A DNA stretch of 64,000 bases from Pseudomonas muyukensis (GCF_019139535.1 NZ_CP077073.1:1306001-1370000), one strand, 5' to 3'. Counted from the first letter of the stretch, positions 1-10,292 are shown. Translations and numbers: made by a program. Notes: generated by a model not told the origin, from the letters alone.

Positions 1-390
1 GCCCTGGTCGTCACGGCGGGCTTGCAGCACGCCTTGGGCAGGTGCCTGGCGGCGGTCACCGGGGCTGCGGCGCTCGAGGCGCGCCAGTTCCTGGTCGAGG
101 TCCAGCGCGTCCAGTTGCTCGGCGGTGACGGCCCAGTCTTCTTCGCTCATCGGCGCCCGCTCGCTGGGCGCCGCTACCGGCGGCTCGCTGGGTGGCTGCA
201 CGGTTGCCGGCGCCGGCGGCTCGACAGGCTGCCCGGCGGCGCGGTTCTGCTCCAGCAGTTGCTTTGCCGCGTTGAACACCTGCAGGCAGTTGCCGCAGCG
301 CACCACGCCGCGCGCCACGCTCAACTGGTGATGGGTGACGCGAAAGCTGGTCTGGCAATGCGGGCACTGGGTGACGAAACTGTCGGTCAT
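1..390 (-). CDS. DUF3426 zinc-ribbon protein, N-terminal part (cut by window edge)
   Basis: Only the first 130 codons are inside the window; the gene continues past base 1. Residues 9-12 read CPHC and 32-35 read CGNC, the two knuckles of an MJ0042-type zinc ribbon. A Pro/Ala-rich linker follows, usual for DUF3426 proteins before a membrane helix and a C-terminal domain that are not visible here. The ATG at 390 is chosen because the ribbon begins directly after it; the ribosome-binding site is weak. It lies 42 bases downstream of prmA on the same strand, so co-transcription is likely. The family has no settled biochemical role. Confidence 0.85.
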   Translation of the reverse strand, partial: MTDSFVTQCPHCQTSFRVTHHQLSVARGVVRCGNCLQVFNAAKQLLEQNRAAGQPVEPPAPATVQPPSEPPVAAPSERAPMSEEDWAVTAEQLDALDLDQELARLERRSPGDRRQAPAQGVLQARRDDQG

Positions 391-432
391 GCGGCGATCC
401 GGAGGCTGGGCAGGTGTTGAGTCTAGGCGCGC

Positions 433-1311
433 TTAGCGGCGACGACCACTGATGCGTACCCAGCCGTCGCGCACGACGATCGGGTCCAGGTCGAAGTCGG
501 CGGCGTAGGCGCTGGCCACTTCCTCGCCTTGTTCGGCGAGGATGCCGGACAACGCCAGCAGGCCACCGGGGCGAACCAGGCCGGACAGTTGCGGCGCCAG
601 TGCCACCAGCGGGCCGGCAAGGATGTTGGCGACCAGCACATCGGCCTGCATGGCCGGCATCTGCTCGGGCAGGTGCAGGTCGAACCTGTCGTCGGCGATA
701 CCGTTGCGCTGGGCGTTGTCACGGGAGGCCTCGATAGCCTGCACGTCGATGTCGGTGCCGACCGCCTGGCGGGCGCCGAGCAGCAGCGCGGCGATGGCCA
801 GGATGCCCGAGCCGCAGCCGAAGTCCAGCACCTGGGTGCCTTGCAGCTGTTGGCCGTCGAGCCATTCCAGGCACAGCGCGGTAGTCGGGTGGGTACCCGT
901 GCCAAAGGCCAGGCCCGGGTCGAGCAGCAGGTTGACCGCGTCCTTTTCCGGGGCTTCGTGCCAGCTCGGCACGATCCACAGGCGCTGGCCGAAACGCATG
1001 GGCTGGAAGTTGTCCATCCAGCTGCGTTCCCAGTCCTGGTCCTCGATCACCTCGGCGTCATGCTCGGGCAGCTCGGTGCCTGTCAGCAGGCGCAGGTGGG
1101 CGAATACCTGCTCAGGCTCGGCGTCGGCCTCGAACAGGGCCAGCAAATGGGTATGCGACCACAGCGGGGTGGTGTTGAGGTCCGGTTCGAAGATCGGCTG
1201 GTCTTCGGCGTCCATGAAGGTCACCGAGACGGCGCCGACTTCCAGCAGGGCGTCTTCGTAGGTTTCGGCTTGTTCCGGGCTGATGGCCAGGCGTACTTGC
1301 AGCCAGGGCAT
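433..1311 (-). CDS. prmA: Ribosomal protein L11 methyltransferase PrmA
   Basis: Trimethylates ribosomal protein L11 using S-adenosylmethionine in the cytoplasm. The 292-residue protein has the family's N-terminal substrate-recognition domain (about 1-100), a linker, and a Rossmann methyltransferase domain. The signature [14 protein letters not shown] is at 131-144 and the SAM-binding motif VLDFGCGSG at 161-169. The ATG at 1311 gives the usual MPWLQV start; an in-frame GTG three codons upstream is possible but less likely. It is followed by the DUF3426 gene, the usual pseudomonad order, and separated from accC by a REP pair and the accC terminator. Confidence 0.96.
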   Translation of the reverse strand: MPWLQVRLAISPEQAETYEDALLEVGAVSVTFMDAEDQPIFEPDLNTTPLWSHTHLLALFEADAEPEQVFAHLRLLTGTELPEHDAEVIEDQDWERSWMDNFQPMRFGQRLWIVPSWHEAPEKDAVNLLLDPGLAFGTGTHPTTALCLEWLDGQQLQGTQVLDFGCGSGILAIAALLLGARQAVGTDIDVQAIEASRDNAQRNGIADDRFDLHLPEQMPAMQADVLVANILAGPLVALAPQLSGLVRPGGLLALSGILAEQGEEVASAYAADFDLDPIVVRDGWVRISGRRR

Positions 1312-1417
1312 GGCGGGCACCTTTGGTAAATCGACAGGGGCAGCCCGAGGCTGCGCGAAAGGCTGGCAGTTTACGCGAGTGCGGGGAGTTTGTAGAGAAG
1401 CCAGAGGGTGGCAAGGT

Positions 1418-1540
1418 CCCTGTAGGCGCGGCCTTGTGTCGCGAAAGGGGCGCGCAGCGGCGCCAAGGCATCGGCATCATGCAAAACCGCCGGGGCTGCC
1501 ATGCAGCCCTTTCGCGACACAAGGCCGCTCCTACAGGGGG
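1418..1540. repeat. REP pair, head-to-head inverted copies
   Basis: A forward copy (from about 1418, TGTAGGCGCGGCCTTGTGTC) and an inverted copy ending near 1540 (CGACACAAGGCCGCTCCTAC) face each other across about 40 bases. Together they can fold into a long hairpin. This is the P. putida-type REP element found seven more times in the window. Apart from this pair and the accC terminator, the 1312-1608 gap shows nothing. Confidence 0.9.
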
Positions 1541-1560
1541 GCGTGCCTGCCTTGCGGGCA

Positions 1561-1588
1561 ACAAAAACCCCGGCACAGGGCCGGGGTT
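1561..1588 (-). terminator. Rho-independent terminator of the accB-accC operon
   Basis: Read on the minus strand, a 9-bp stem AACCCCGGC / GCCGGGGTT with loop CCTGT is followed by a run of T. It lies 20 bases past the accC stop codon, and is the best-formed intrinsic terminator in the window. Confidence 0.9.
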
Positions 1589-1608
1589 CATGCATCACGC
1601 TAACGCGA

Positions 1609-2964
1609 TCACTCCTGGTTGGCCAGTTTGTGCTCGAGGTAGTGGATGTTGACGCCGCCTTTGCAGAAACCTTCATCACGCACCAGGTCGCGGTGCAGCG
1701 GGATGTTGGTCTTGATGCCGTCGACGACGATCTCGTCCAGGGCATTGCGCATGCGGGCCATGGCTTCGTCGCGGTCCTTGCCGTAGGTGATCAGCTTGCC
1801 GATCAGCGAGTCGTAGTTCGGTGGAACCGAGTAACCGCTGTACAGGTGCGAATCGACGCGCACGCCGTTGCCGCCCGGGGCATGGAAGTGCTTGACCTTG
1901 CCTGGGCTCGGGATGAACTTCTTCGGGTCCTCGGCGTTGATCCGGCACTCCAGCGAGTGACCACGAATCACCACGTCTTCCTGGCGGAACGACAGCTTGT
2001 TGCCAGCGGCGATGCTGAGCATCTCCTTGACGATGTCGATGCCGGTGACCATCTCCGAGACCGGGTGCTCGACCTGGACGCGAGTGTTCATCTCGATGAA
2101 GTAGAAGCGGCCGTTCTCGTACAGGAACTCGAAGGTACCGGCACCGCGGTAGCCGATTTCGATGCACGCGTCGACGCAACGCTTGAAGACTTCCTGGCGG
2201 GCCTTCTCGTCGATGCCCGGGGCCGGGGCTTCTTCCAGTACCTTCTGGTGGCGGCGCTGCAGCGAGCAGTCACGGTCACCCAGGTGGATGGCGTTGCCCT
2301 GGCCGTCGGACAGCACCTGGACTTCCACGTGACGTGGGTTGGTCAGGAACTTCTCCAGGTAGACCATCGGGTTGCCGAAGGCGGCGCCGGCTTCGGTGCG
2401 GGTCAGCTTGGCCGAGGCGATCAGGTCCTCTTCCTTGTGCACCACGCGCATGCCGCGACCACCACCGCCACCGGCGGCCTTGATGATCACCGGGTAGCCA
2501 ACCTCGCGGGCAATGGCCAGCGCGGTTTCTTCGTCTTCCGGCAGCGGGCCGTCGGAGCCCGGCACGGTCGGTACGCCCGACTTGATCATCGCGTCCTTGG
2601 CCGAGACCTTGTCGCCCATCAGGCGAATGGTGTCGGCTTTCGGGCCGATGAAGGCAAAGCCGGATTTTTCCACCTGCTCGGCGAAATCGGCGTTTTCCGC
2701 GAGGAAGCCGTAACCCGGGTGGATCGCGGTGGCGCCGGTGACTTCGGCGGCAGCGATGATCGCCGGGATGTGCAGGTAGGAATCCTTGGACGATGCAGGG
2801 CCGATGCAGACCGACTCGTCTGCCAGGCCCAGGTGCATCAGTTCACGGTCGGCCGTGGAGTGCACGGCGACGGTCTTGATGCCCAGCTCTTTGCAGGCAC
2901 GCAGGATCCGCAGGGCAATTTCCCCGCGGTTGGCGATCAGAACTTTTTCGAGCTTCCCAGACAT
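1609..2964 (-). CDS. accC: Acetyl-CoA carboxylase, biotin carboxylase subunit AccC
   Basis: Carboxylates the biotin on AccB with ATP and bicarbonate, the first half-reaction of malonyl-CoA formation. The 451-residue protein (E. coli AccC has 449) starts [20 protein letters not shown]. It has the ATP-grasp glycine loop GGGGGRGMR near residue 165 and the active-site segment [14 protein letters not shown]. The ATG at 2964 is preferred over an upstream in-frame start because it follows a GGAGAG site and matches the family's N-terminus. AccB ends 17 bases upstream, the standard accBC operon. Confidence 0.98.
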   Translation of the reverse strand: MSGKLEKVLIANRGEIALRILRACKELGIKTVAVHSTADRELMHLGLADESVCIGPASSKDSYLHIPAIIAAAEVTGATAIHPGYGFLAENADFAEQVEKSGFAFIGPKADTIRLMGDKVSAKDAMIKSGVPTVPGSDGPLPEDEETALAIAREVGYPVIIKAAGGGGGRGMRVVHKEEDLIASAKLTRTEAGAAFGNPMVYLEKFLTNPRHVEVQVLSDGQGNAIHLGDRDCSLQRRHQKVLEEAPAPGIDEKARQEVFKRCVDACIEIGYRGAGTFEFLYENGRFYFIEMNTRVQVEHPVSEMVTGIDIVKEMLSIAAGNKLSFRQEDVVIRGHSLECRINAEDPKKFIPSPGKVKHFHAPGGNGVRVDSHLYSGYSVPPNYDSLIGKLITYGKDRDEAMARMRNALDEIVVDGIKTNIPLHRDLVRDEGFCKGGVNIHYLEHKLANQE

Positions 2965-2981
2965 CGTTGGCTCTCCGCGAA

Positions 2982-3446
2982 TCAAACGATGGTGAACAGC
3001 GGCTGGTCGAACTCAACCGGCTGGCCGTCTTCCACCAGGATGGCGTCGATCACACCGCCGATGTCGGCTTCGATGTGGTTCATCATCTTCATGGCTTCGA
3101 CGATGCACAGGGTGTCGCCTTTCTTCACGGCCTGGCCCACTTCAGCGAAGTTCGGCGAGGTCGGCGATGGCTTGCGGTAGAAGGTACCGACCATCGGCGA
3201 GCGGATCACGGTGCCTTTGAGCACTGGGGCAGCAGCTTCAGCGGCTGGCGCGGCAGCGGCGGCGACCGGGGCGGCAGCGGCAACCGGAGCGGCCATCGGT
3301 GCTGGGGCGGCGAAGTACTGGGCGCCGGCCGGGGTCTTGCTGTGACGGCTGATGCGAACGGACTCTTCGCCTTCCTTGATCTCCAGTTCGTCGATGCCGG
3401 ACTCTTCCAGCAGTTCGATCAGCTTTTTGACTTTACGGATATCCAT
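2982..3446 (-). CDS. accB: Biotin carboxyl carrier protein AccB
   Basis: Carries the carboxyl group on biotin between biotin carboxylase and carboxyltransferase. The 154-residue protein has a conserved N-terminal segment (1-35), an Ala/Pro-rich flexible linker (about 39-75) and a biotinyl domain with the motif EAMKM; Lys120 is the biotinylation site. A protruding thumb segment typical of AccB precedes it. It is the first gene of accBC, with aroQ 100 bases upstream on the same strand; that gap holds a small hairpin and phased GAAAACGT repeats. Confidence 0.97.
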   Translation of the reverse strand: MDIRKVKKLIELLEESGIDELEIKEGEESVRISRHSKTPAGAQYFAAPAPMAAPVAAAAPVAAAAAPAAEAAAPVLKGTVIRSPMVGTFYRKPSPTSPNFAEVGQAVKKGDTLCIVEAMKMMNHIEADIGGVIDAILVEDGQPVEFDQPLFTIV

Positions 3447-3546
3447 TAATCAGCAACTCCCAAGGTTCGGTCGGGGACGTAATTTGAAAACGTGTCGAAA
3501 ACGTTTCTTCCGGACCTCGGCCCATTGGGGCCAAGGCCTTGTGTCA

Positions 3547-3999
3547 TCAGGGCTGTGCGTTGGCAGCCAGGTGTTCCAGCGCAGACTCCAGGGCCAACCG
3601 GTAGCCGGTGGCGCCGAGGCCGCAGATCACCCCTACGGCAACATCGGAAAAGTAGGAGTGGTGGCGGAACGGTTCACGCTTGTGCACGTTGGACAGGTGC
3701 ACTTCGATGAATGGGATGCTCACCGCGAGCAACGCGTCACGTAATGCGACGCTGGTATGCGTGAAAGCGGCCGGATTGATCAGGATGAAGTCCACGCCTT
3801 CGTTGCGCGCGGCGTGGATCCGGTCGATCAATTCGTACTCGGCATTGCTCTGCAGGTACTGCAGATGGTGGCCGGCGGCGCGGGCGCGCTGCTCCAGGTC
3901 CTGATTGATCTGGGCGAGGGTGGCCGCGCCGTAGTGGCCCGGTTCACGGGTGCCGAGCAGGTTCAGGTTGGGGCCGTGCAGCACCAGTAGGGTTGCCAT
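3547..3999 (-). CDS. aroQ: 3-dehydroquinate dehydratase, type II
   Basis: Converts 3-dehydroquinate to 3-dehydroshikimate in the shikimate pathway. The 150-residue protein is the normal type II length and opens [20 protein letters not shown]; Tyr23 in the flexible lid is the catalytic tyrosine. The EVHLSN segment carries the catalytic histidine and the HHSY segment binds substrate. The ATG at 3999 is preferred over an in-frame start 36 bases upstream because it gives the family N-terminus. It lies between dsbD and accB on the same strand, as in other pseudomonads. Confidence 0.97.
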   Translation of the reverse strand: MATLLVLHGPNLNLLGTREPGHYGAATLAQINQDLEQRARAAGHHLQYLQSNAEYELIDRIHAARNEGVDFILINPAAFTHTSVALRDALLAVSIPFIEVHLSNVHKREPFRHHSYFSDVAVGVICGLGATGYRLALESALEHLAANAQP

Positions 4000-4177
4000 C
4001 TGCGGTTCCTTGGTTTTTGTAGGGCAATTCGACATAGCGCGGCGACTATGCCGGAACGGGCGCTGGGTGTCCAGTTCCCGGCAATAGCCAGCACGATGTC
4101 CGAGATTCGCGCAAAGTATGTGACCGGATGATTAACTTTGGTCACCGGATTGCCGATTTTTCCCAGGCTGCGGGAAG

Positions 4178-5935
4178 TTATAGCCCGAGTTGGCCGCGCA
4201 CGCGGGCCAGGACCTGGGCAAAATCGCCGGCGTTTATCTCGCCGATCACTCGATCGCCAGTCATTTCGCTGCCGTTCGCGGCAAAGAACATCAGCGCCGG
4301 CGGGCCGAACAGCTGGTAGCGATCGAGCAGCGCGCGCTGGGCGGCATCGCTCGCGGTGATGTCCAGGCGCAGCAGGCGGAACGCACCCAGTTGCGCTTGC
4401 ACCGGTGGCGCCGTGAGCACGTCGTGTTCGATCACCTTGCAGCTGATGCACCAGTCGGCGTACCAGTCCAACAGCACCGGCTGGCCGGCGGCCTTGGCCT
4501 CGGCCAGGGCGGCGTCGAGCTCGGCCGGGCTGGTGAGGGTCTGCCAGGCATCGGCCTTGGCCACGGCAGCGCTGCCGGCCACGTTGGGCGGCGGCAGCGG
4601 CCGCAGGGGATCACCCTGGCCGCTCAGGGCGCCGTACCAACAGGCCAGGGCATAGACCAGCAGCACCAGGCCAAGCAATTGCGCCAGGCGCTCGCGGGCA
4701 GGCTTGACGACGAACTCCAGGGCGCCGAGGAACAGCGCCACGCCGGCGGCCAGCAGGCCGATCAGCAGCAGCGTCAGCGGCCCTGGCAGCACCCGGCTGA
4801 GCAGGCCGATGGCCAGGCCCAGCAACAGCACGCCGATGGCGTTCTTGACCGTGTTCATCCACGGGCCGCTCCTGGGCAGCCAGGCCGCGCCACCGGTCGC
4901 CACCAGCAGCAGCGGGGCGCCCATGCCCAGGCCCAGGGCGAACAGCTTGAGCGCGCCGCCGAGGGCATCGCCGCTGGCGCTGATGTACAGCAGCGCGCCG
5001 GCCAGCGGTGCCGACACGCAGGGCGACACCAGCAGGCTGGACAACACGCCGAGGATCGCCGCGCCCAGCAGCGAGCCGCCCTGGGTGCGGTTGGCGACCC
5101 GGTCCAGGCGATTGCTCAGGGCCTGGGGCAGCTTGATCTCGAACAGGCCGAACATGGCCAGGGCGAACAGCACGAAGAACGCCGCGAACGGCACCAGCAC
5201 CCAGGCCGACTGCAGCCGCGCCTGCAGGTTCAGGCCGGCGCCGAACAGCCCCATCAGCGCGCCGAGCACGGCGAAGCTGGCGGCCATCGGCAGCACGTAG
5301 GCCAGCGACAGCGACAGGCCGCGCAGCCCGCCGACCTGGCCGCGCAGCACCACGCCCGAGAGGATCGGCAGCATCGGCAGCACGCAGGGGGTGAAGGTCA
5401 GGCCGATCCCGGCGAGGAAGAACAGCGCCAGGGATTTCCAGCTCCAGCCCTGCTCGGCACCGCCCGGCTGCGCCGGGCCTTCGCCGGCGATGCCCAGCCG
5501 CGCGGTTTGCGGCGGGTAGCACAGGCCCTTGTCGGCGCAGCCCTGGTAGCCCACCAGCAAGGTGAAGGCGCGTGGGTCGTTGCGCGGCAGCTCGATGTCG
5601 AGCACGCCGTGGTAGACCTCGACATCGCCGAAGAACTCGTCGTGCTTGGCTTCGCCCTCGGGGATGGCCGGCGTGCCCAGCTTGATGTCCGCCGGTTGTG
5701 TGCGGAACTGGAGGCGGTGGCGGTACAGGTAGTAGCCGTCGGTGGCGACGAAGCGCAGCTTGACGGTCTGCGCGTCGGCCTGCATCAGGCTGAGCTTGAA
5801 GGCTTCGTGCACCGGCAGGAAGTCGGCGCTGTTGGAGGCGGCGCCGAGGGTGGCGCTGGGGCGGTTGTCGAGCAGGCCCGTGGCGAACACGGGGCTGGCC
5901 AGCAGCAGGAACAACAGGAAAAACAGGCGGCGCAT
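4178..5935 (-). CDS. dsbD: Thiol:disulfide interchange protein DsbD (DipZ)
   Basis: Passes electrons from cytoplasmic thioredoxin across the inner membrane to periplasmic partners such as DsbC and CcmG. The 585-residue protein shows a signal peptide (MRRLFFLLFLLLASPVFA), an N-terminal periplasmic domain with its redox pair in GCADKGLCYP, and an eight-helix membrane domain with cysteines in PCVLPMLP and SPCVSAPLAG. The C-terminal thioredoxin-like domain has the active site WCISCK. All six redox cysteines are present. The ATG at 5935 directly precedes the signal peptide. aroQ follows after 178 bases. Confidence 0.97.
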   Translation of the reverse strand: MRRLFFLLFLLLASPVFATGLLDNRPSATLGAASNSADFLPVHEAFKLSLMQADAQTVKLRFVATDGYYLYRHRLQFRTQPADIKLGTPAIPEGEAKHDEFFGDVEVYHGVLDIELPRNDPRAFTLLVGYQGCADKGLCYPPQTARLGIAGEGPAQPGGAEQGWSWKSLALFFLAGIGLTFTPCVLPMLPILSGVVLRGQVGGLRGLSLSLAYVLPMAASFAVLGALMGLFGAGLNLQARLQSAWVLVPFAAFFVLFALAMFGLFEIKLPQALSNRLDRVANRTQGGSLLGAAILGVLSSLLVSPCVSAPLAGALLYISASGDALGGALKLFALGLGMGAPLLLVATGGAAWLPRSGPWMNTVKNAIGVLLLGLAIGLLSRVLPGPLTLLLIGLLAAGVALFLGALEFVVKPARERLAQLLGLVLLVYALACWYGALSGQGDPLRPLPPPNVAGSAAVAKADAWQTLTSPAELDAALAEAKAAGQPVLLDWYADWCISCKVIEHDVLTAPPVQAQLGAFRLLRLDITASDAAQRALLDRYQLFGPPALMFFAANGSEMTGDRVIGEINAGDFAQVLARVRGQLGL

Positions 5936-5998
5936 GACGGACTCGCGAGGTGGAACCTGGCGGGCATGATAGCGGAGTTGGCCGAAATTGGGGCCGCT

Positions 5999-6072
5999 GC
6001 GCGGCCCATCGCGACACAAGGCCCGTTCCTACAGGGGAGCGCGGTTTCCGGTAGGAGCGGCCTTGTGGCGTG
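5999..6072. repeat. REP pair, tail-to-tail
   Basis: An inverted copy (CGACACAAGGCCCGTTCCTAC, about 6010-6032) comes first and a forward copy (GTAGGAGCGGCCTTGTG, about 6051-6067) second. The two halves therefore meet at their GTAGGAGC ends, the opposite order to the 1418-1540 pair. It fills part of the gap between the dsbD start and the chemoreceptor stop. Confidence 0.85.
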
Positions 6073-6111
6073 CTCGAGGGCAGAGCCCTGGCAATCCAGG
6101 CCATGCCGATG

Positions 6112-8073
6112 TCATAGCCGGAACGCCCGCACCGCCGTATTCAACTCGCCCCCCAGCTTGAGCAACTGTTCGCCCTGTTCGCGTCCTTCACCAATGCGCT
6201 GCAGGTTATCCTCGCCCAGCGCGTGAATGCGCTCGCTGTGATCGCGAATCTCGCTCACCGCGCCGCTTTGCTGGGCGGTCACCTCGGCGATGCGCACCGC
6301 GGTTTCGGCGATGGTGCCGATAGCGCTGACGATCGCATCCAGCGCGCCATCGGCCGCCTGCGCCTGGCTGGCGGTGGCCTCGGCATGCTCCAGCTGCGTG
6401 CGCATGCCGTCCACCGAGTCGCGGGCGGCTTGTTGCAGGCGGTCGATCAGGGCCTGGATCTCGCCGGTGGCGCCGGTGGTGCGCTGGGCCAGCGAGCGTA
6501 CTTCATCGGCGACCACGGCGAAGCCGCGGCCCATTTCGCCTGCCCGGGCGGCCTCGATGGCGGCGTTGAGCGCCAGCAGGTTGGTCTGCTCGGCGATCGC
6601 GCGGATCACCGTGAGCACGCCGCCGATGGTGCCCGACTCCTCGGCCAGCTGTTCGATCATGCGCGCATTGCCCTGCACCTCGTCGACCAGGGCGCGCAGG
6701 CCGGACAGGCTCTGGCCGATCACCGTCTGGCCCCGTTCGACGGCCTGGCCGGCATCGCGGCTGGCGTCGGCGGCGGCGCTGGCGTCGCCGGCCACCTGCT
6801 GGATGGTCGCCTCCAGTTCGCCGAGAGCGTCGCGGATCTGCGCGGTGTCGCCGGCCTGGCGCTCGGCACCATCGTGCAAGGCGCTGCTCATGCCGGCCAG
6901 GGCGTGGCTGCTGCCGGCCACCTGTTCGGCGTTGTGGCGCAGGGTGCCGACCAGCTCCACCAGGTACTGGCGCAGGCGGTTGAGCGATTCCTCGATGTCA
7001 TGCAATTCGCGGTTGGTCCGGCCCAGGACGATGGCTTGGGCGAAGTCGCCCTCGGCCCAGCGCGACAGTGCCGGCGCCAGGCCGGTCAGGGTGCGGGCCA
7101 GGCGCCGTTGCAGGGTGTCGATGAGCAGGGCGATGAGCAGGATCAGGCCAATCATCAGGCCCTGGATGATGCGCACTTCCCCGGCGATCTGCCCGTGCTG
7201 GGCGCGTACCTCCGGCTCCAGGGCGGCGATGGCCTGGCGCACGGCGTCCAGGCGTTCGTTGGTGCTGGCCGCCAGGGCGGCGCGGCGTTCGATCTGCGCG
7301 CGGGTGCGTTGCAGCTCGGCGGGGTAGCGCTTGAGCAGGCTCTGCAGCTCACGCTTGAGGCCCACGGCGATGTCCTCCTGCTGGCTGCTGGCCTGGGTCT
7401 GCAGGCCCATCATCGCGGCGAAGTCATCGGCGTTGGACTCGGCGGCGCGGGTCACCCCGAGCAGCGGCAAGGCGTCGATCCGCTCGGCCTGGGCGGCGAT
7501 CAGCTGCAGCTCGCGGTCGACTTCGTCGGCCAGCTCGGCGCGGCCGCTGCTGACCAGTTTGTCGCGGGCCAGGGACAGGCGCGCCAGGTGCACCGCGGCG
7601 TCCAGCAGCGCGGCCTGGTAAGGGCCGGCGGCGGCGCTGGCGCTGTCGCGGGCGTAGCCTGCGAGTTGCTCGAAGTTCGCGCCCAGTTCGCGCTCGGCCT
7701 GCAACAGCAGGGCCTGCGGGTCGCCGGCCAGCTTGCCGGCGCCAAGCAACTCGTTGGCGCTGAAGGCCTGCAAGCTGTCCAGGCTCGGGCGCAGCTTGGC
7801 CGCCAGCGCTTGCGGCCAGTCGTCCAGGGCCGCCAGCAAGGCGCCGGTGGCCTGGCTGGCCGCGGCATGGCGCAAGGCATCGCCGCTGCCCAGGTAGGCC
7901 TCGATGTTGCGTGCCGCGTCATGCTGGAACTGCTGGGACAGGCCCAGGTAGCGCTCCATCAACTGGTAGGGGCGCTCCAGGGCGCGTTGCGACCACCACA
8001 GGGTCGCGCCCAGGGCGATACACACGGTTACCAGCAACAAGGTGTTGAAATTGGTCAGCCACTTCAGGCGCAT
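6112..8073 (-). CDS. ctpL: Methyl-accepting chemotaxis protein, CtpL-like
   Basis: Inner-membrane chemoreceptor signalling to CheA/CheW. Of its 653 residues, helix 1 is at about 9-27, followed by a roughly 260-residue all-alpha periplasmic sensor region, a second helix near 300-320 ([14 protein letters not shown]), HAMP, and the cytoplasmic hairpin. The conserved tip is [32 protein letters not shown], described here by its key segments [19 protein letters not shown] and [10 protein letters not shown]. The sensor is the size of a helical bimodular or related four-helix domain. Its place between dsbD and the gcbA homolog matches P. aeruginosa PA4844 (CtpL, low-phosphate taxis); the ligand assignment rests on that synteny only. 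Confidence 0.85.
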   Translation of the reverse strand: MRLKWLTNFNTLLLVTVCIALGATLWWSQRALERPYQLMERYLGLSQQFQHDAARNIEAYLGSGDALRHAAASQATGALLAALDDWPQALAAKLRPSLDSLQAFSANELLGAGKLAGDPQALLLQAERELGANFEQLAGYARDSASAAAGPYQAALLDAAVHLARLSLARDKLVSSGRAELADEVDRELQLIAAQAERIDALPLLGVTRAAESNADDFAAMMGLQTQASSQQEDIAVGLKRELQSLLKRYPAELQRTRAQIERRAALAASTNERLDAVRQAIAALEPEVRAQHGQIAGEVRIIQGLMIGLILLIALLIDTLQRRLARTLTGLAPALSRWAEGDFAQAIVLGRTNRELHDIEESLNRLRQYLVELVGTLRHNAEQVAGSSHALAGMSSALHDGAERQAGDTAQIRDALGELEATIQQVAGDASAAADASRDAGQAVERGQTVIGQSLSGLRALVDEVQGNARMIEQLAEESGTIGGVLTVIRAIAEQTNLLALNAAIEAARAGEMGRGFAVVADEVRSLAQRTTGATGEIQALIDRLQQAARDSVDGMRTQLEHAEATASQAQAADGALDAIVSAIGTIAETAVRIAEVTAQQSGAVSEIRDHSERIHALGEDNLQRIGEGREQGEQLLKLGGELNTAVRAFRL

Positions 8074-8426
8074 AGCCGCGAACTTCCTGCGGAGGGGGAG
8101 TGGAGAGGTCGGGGCCTGAAGTTATTGCGATTTTGTGACGGGGTGATGACGACGGAGGGCTGGCGCCCTAAAAAAGTGGCACAGTGCCGGTATTGTTTGA
8201 TGGTTGCTGTCTTTAACCCTTTGGGCTGCGCTGTCACGCAGGGAACCGTCCCCTTGTAGGAGCGGCCTGGCGTCGCGAAAGGGCTGCGTAGCGGCCCCAG
8301 GTTCTGAGCCACCCTCGAAATTGCCGGGGCTGCTGCGCAGCCCTTTCGCGACGCCAGGCCGCTCCTACAGGGGCGAGTTAAACCAATGGGTTACGAGTTT
8401 TCCATTAGCGCGGCCGATGCCGGCGG
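8074..8426. other. Gene-free interval between chemoreceptor and gcbA
   Basis: This 353-base gap separates two minus-strand genes. Its right half holds the REP pair at 8251-8373. The left part (8074-8250) should contain the chemoreceptor promoter, but I could not pick out a convincing -35/-10 pair. No small gene is supported. Confidence 0.6.
8251..8373. repeat. REP pair, head-to-head
   Basis: A forward copy, GTAGGAGCGGCCTGGCGTCG from about 8256, and an inverted copy ending CGACGCCAGGCCGCTCCTAC near 8370. Both carry the variant CTGGCGTCG in place of CTTGTGTCG, so the two arms have kept complementarity. Confidence 0.9.
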
Positions 8427-10043
8427 CTACGGCTCAACGCTGACCACGCAATTGCGCCCGGCATGCTTGGCCCGGTACAGCGCCTCGTCCGCGGCGCTGG
8501 CCATGCTCAGCGCGTCGAGCGCGTCATCCAGTTGCACCACCCCGGCGCTGAAGGTGCATTGCAGGTCATGGGGCTGTGCCGGGTAGTGGATCTCGGCAAA
8601 GCGCCGGCGGATTTCATCGAGCACCTTGTGTGCGGCCACAAGCCCGGTATTGGGCATGACGATGGCGAACTCCTCGCCGCCGTAGCGGCCGATGAAGTCG
8701 GTCTTGCGCAGGCGTTGCTTGAGGAACAGCGCCAGGCTCTTGATCACCCGGTCGCCCATGGGGTGGCCATGGCGGTCGTTGATCTTCTTGAAATGGTCGA
8801 TATCGAGCATGGCGAAACTCAACGGCTGCGCTTCGCGCCGGGCGCGGAAGCTGCAATCCTCGAGCAGTTGCAGGATATGGGTGTGGTTGTACAGCCCGGT
8901 AAGGCTGTCGCGGACCATCCGCGCCTTGAGGTTGCGGGCGCGGGCGGCGCGGTTGCGCACGGTGGTGATCAGGTGGCGGGCGCGGATCGGCTTGGTGAGG
9001 AAGTCGTCGCCGCCTTCGCTCATGGCATCGAGCTGCTTGTCCAGGTCGTCCTCGGCCGACAGGTAGATGATCGGCACGCTGACGTAGCGGTCGTTGTGGC
9101 GGATCACCTTGGCCAGCTCCGTGCCGGTGCAGGCGGGCATGTACATGTCGAGGATGATCAGGTCGGGCTGGAAGTCCGCCAGCTCGCTCATGGTACGGAT
9201 CGGTTCGGTGAGCGTGCGGGTGATGATCCCGGCGCTGTTGAGCAGGCGCTCGGTGTGCAGGGCCTGGGCGCGGGAGTCGTCGATCACCAGCACGCGAAAC
9301 GGCTCGTACTGGGTGGCGCTGGTCAGCAACTCGAGTTTTTCCAGCAGGCTGGAAGCGTCCAGGGTGCCGGTGAGGAATTCCTGGCCGCCGGCGCGCACGG
9401 CGGCCAGGCGGGTCGGGGTGTCGGTTTCGTGGAGGCTGAAGAACAGCAGCGGAATGTGCAGCTCCAGCCCCTGCTGGGCCTGGGCCGCCAGGTGCAGGCC
9501 GAGGCCGGCGCCGGTGAAGTCGACGTCCATGACGATGGCCGACGGCAGGCGCTCGCTCATCGAGGCCTGGAACGCCTCGGCACTGCACAGCGCCTGCACG
9601 CTCAGGCCAAAGAACTCCAGTTGCTGGGCCAGGCGCTCGGCGCGCTCGTGGTCCTGCAGGACGATGTACACCGGCTTGCGCAGCGGTGGCAGGGGCACGT
9701 TGTCGAGCTGGTCGCCCTTGCGCAGGCCGGTGCGCGACAGGCGCTGCATCAGGCGGTTGAGTTCGCTGATCAGCTCGGAGTTGAGCCGCGCGCTGTTGGC
9801 CTCGATGGCGCGCAGGGTCTGGCCGATGGCCTGCGACAGGCTGCTGTGCTCGGGCTGTTCGAAGCGTTCGGCGTAGCGTTGCAGGCGCAGGTTGGCCTCG
9901 CACAACTCGCCCAGGCCGCCGCTGGACCACTCGCCACGTTGCAGGCGCTGCCAGATCTCGAGGATCTGCCGGGCCTGGTGGATCACCCGCTGGGCAAAGT
10001 GCTGCTTGAGGCGTTCGTGGCTCGGCTCGGCTGGCTGGGTCAT
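8427..10043 (-). CDS. gcbA: Diguanylate cyclase with two receiver domains, GcbA-like
   Basis: Makes the second messenger cyclic di-GMP. In the 538-residue protein, residues 1-110 are helical and resemble a histidine phosphotransfer domain. Residues about 124-240 form a degenerate receiver, about 245-365 an intact receiver (VIDDS, phospho-acceptor in LDMY, TKP lysine), and about 375-538 a GGDEF domain with the active site RYGGEEF. An RKTD inhibitory I-site lies five residues before GGEEF. Neighbours and domain order match P. aeruginosa PA4843 (GcbA), which affects attachment and dispersal. No membrane segment is visible. Confidence 0.9.
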   Translation of the reverse strand: MTQPAEPSHERLKQHFAQRVIHQARQILEIWQRLQRGEWSSGGLGELCEANLRLQRYAERFEQPEHSSLSQAIGQTLRAIEANSARLNSELISELNRLMQRLSRTGLRKGDQLDNVPLPPLRKPVYIVLQDHERAERLAQQLEFFGLSVQALCSAEAFQASMSERLPSAIVMDVDFTGAGLGLHLAAQAQQGLELHIPLLFFSLHETDTPTRLAAVRAGGQEFLTGTLDASSLLEKLELLTSATQYEPFRVLVIDDSRAQALHTERLLNSAGIITRTLTEPIRTMSELADFQPDLIILDMYMPACTGTELAKVIRHNDRYVSVPIIYLSAEDDLDKQLDAMSEGGDDFLTKPIRARHLITTVRNRAARARNLKARMVRDSLTGLYNHTHILQLLEDCSFRARREAQPLSFAMLDIDHFKKINDRHGHPMGDRVIKSLALFLKQRLRKTDFIGRYGGEEFAIVMPNTGLVAAHKVLDEIRRRFAEIHYPAQPHDLQCTFSAGVVQLDDALDALSMASAADEALYRAKHAGRNCVVSVEP

Positions 10044-10210
10044 GTCCTGACTACTTATAAGGGGGAGGGTGCAGGTTCGATGATGGCTCTATGCTAGCAC
10101 TGCTTTTTGGCAAGCGAGTGCCTGGGGTCAACAAAGTGTTTAGGGAATTATTATTCAGTTGCCGACCCGATGGTCGCTTATACGAATGGCGACGTCTGCT
10201 TTATAGTGCT

Positions 10211-10231
10211 GCCACGCGGGCTTGCCGTGGC
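10211..10231. promoter_or_regulatory. Inverted repeat GCCACG/CGTGGC before the DUF2333 gene
   Basis: A 6-bp inverted repeat with a 9-base loop sits 62 bases before the DUF2333 start, just after a TATAGT sequence (10202-10207) that could be a -10 element. It could be an operator or a leader hairpin; nothing more can be said from sequence. Confidence 0.4.
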
Positions 10232-10292
10232 ACCCTGGCGTACGCCTGTGGTCCAAGCCCCTAACCGTCGTGATTGATCAAGGACAATTGCC

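Noticed and set aside
1418..1540. REP pairs as possible CRISPR repeats
   Set aside because: Only two inverted copies per site, no array of direct repeats with unique spacers and no cas genes.
4120..4145. Inverted repeat GTGACC/GGTCAC before aroQ
   Set aside because: Short arms with a 14-base loop; could be an operator but too weak to list as a site.
4190..8259. Long plus-strand open frames opposite dsbD and the chemoreceptor
   Set aside because: The products are rich in Gln, Gly and Arg with no domain; both minus-strand genes are certain.
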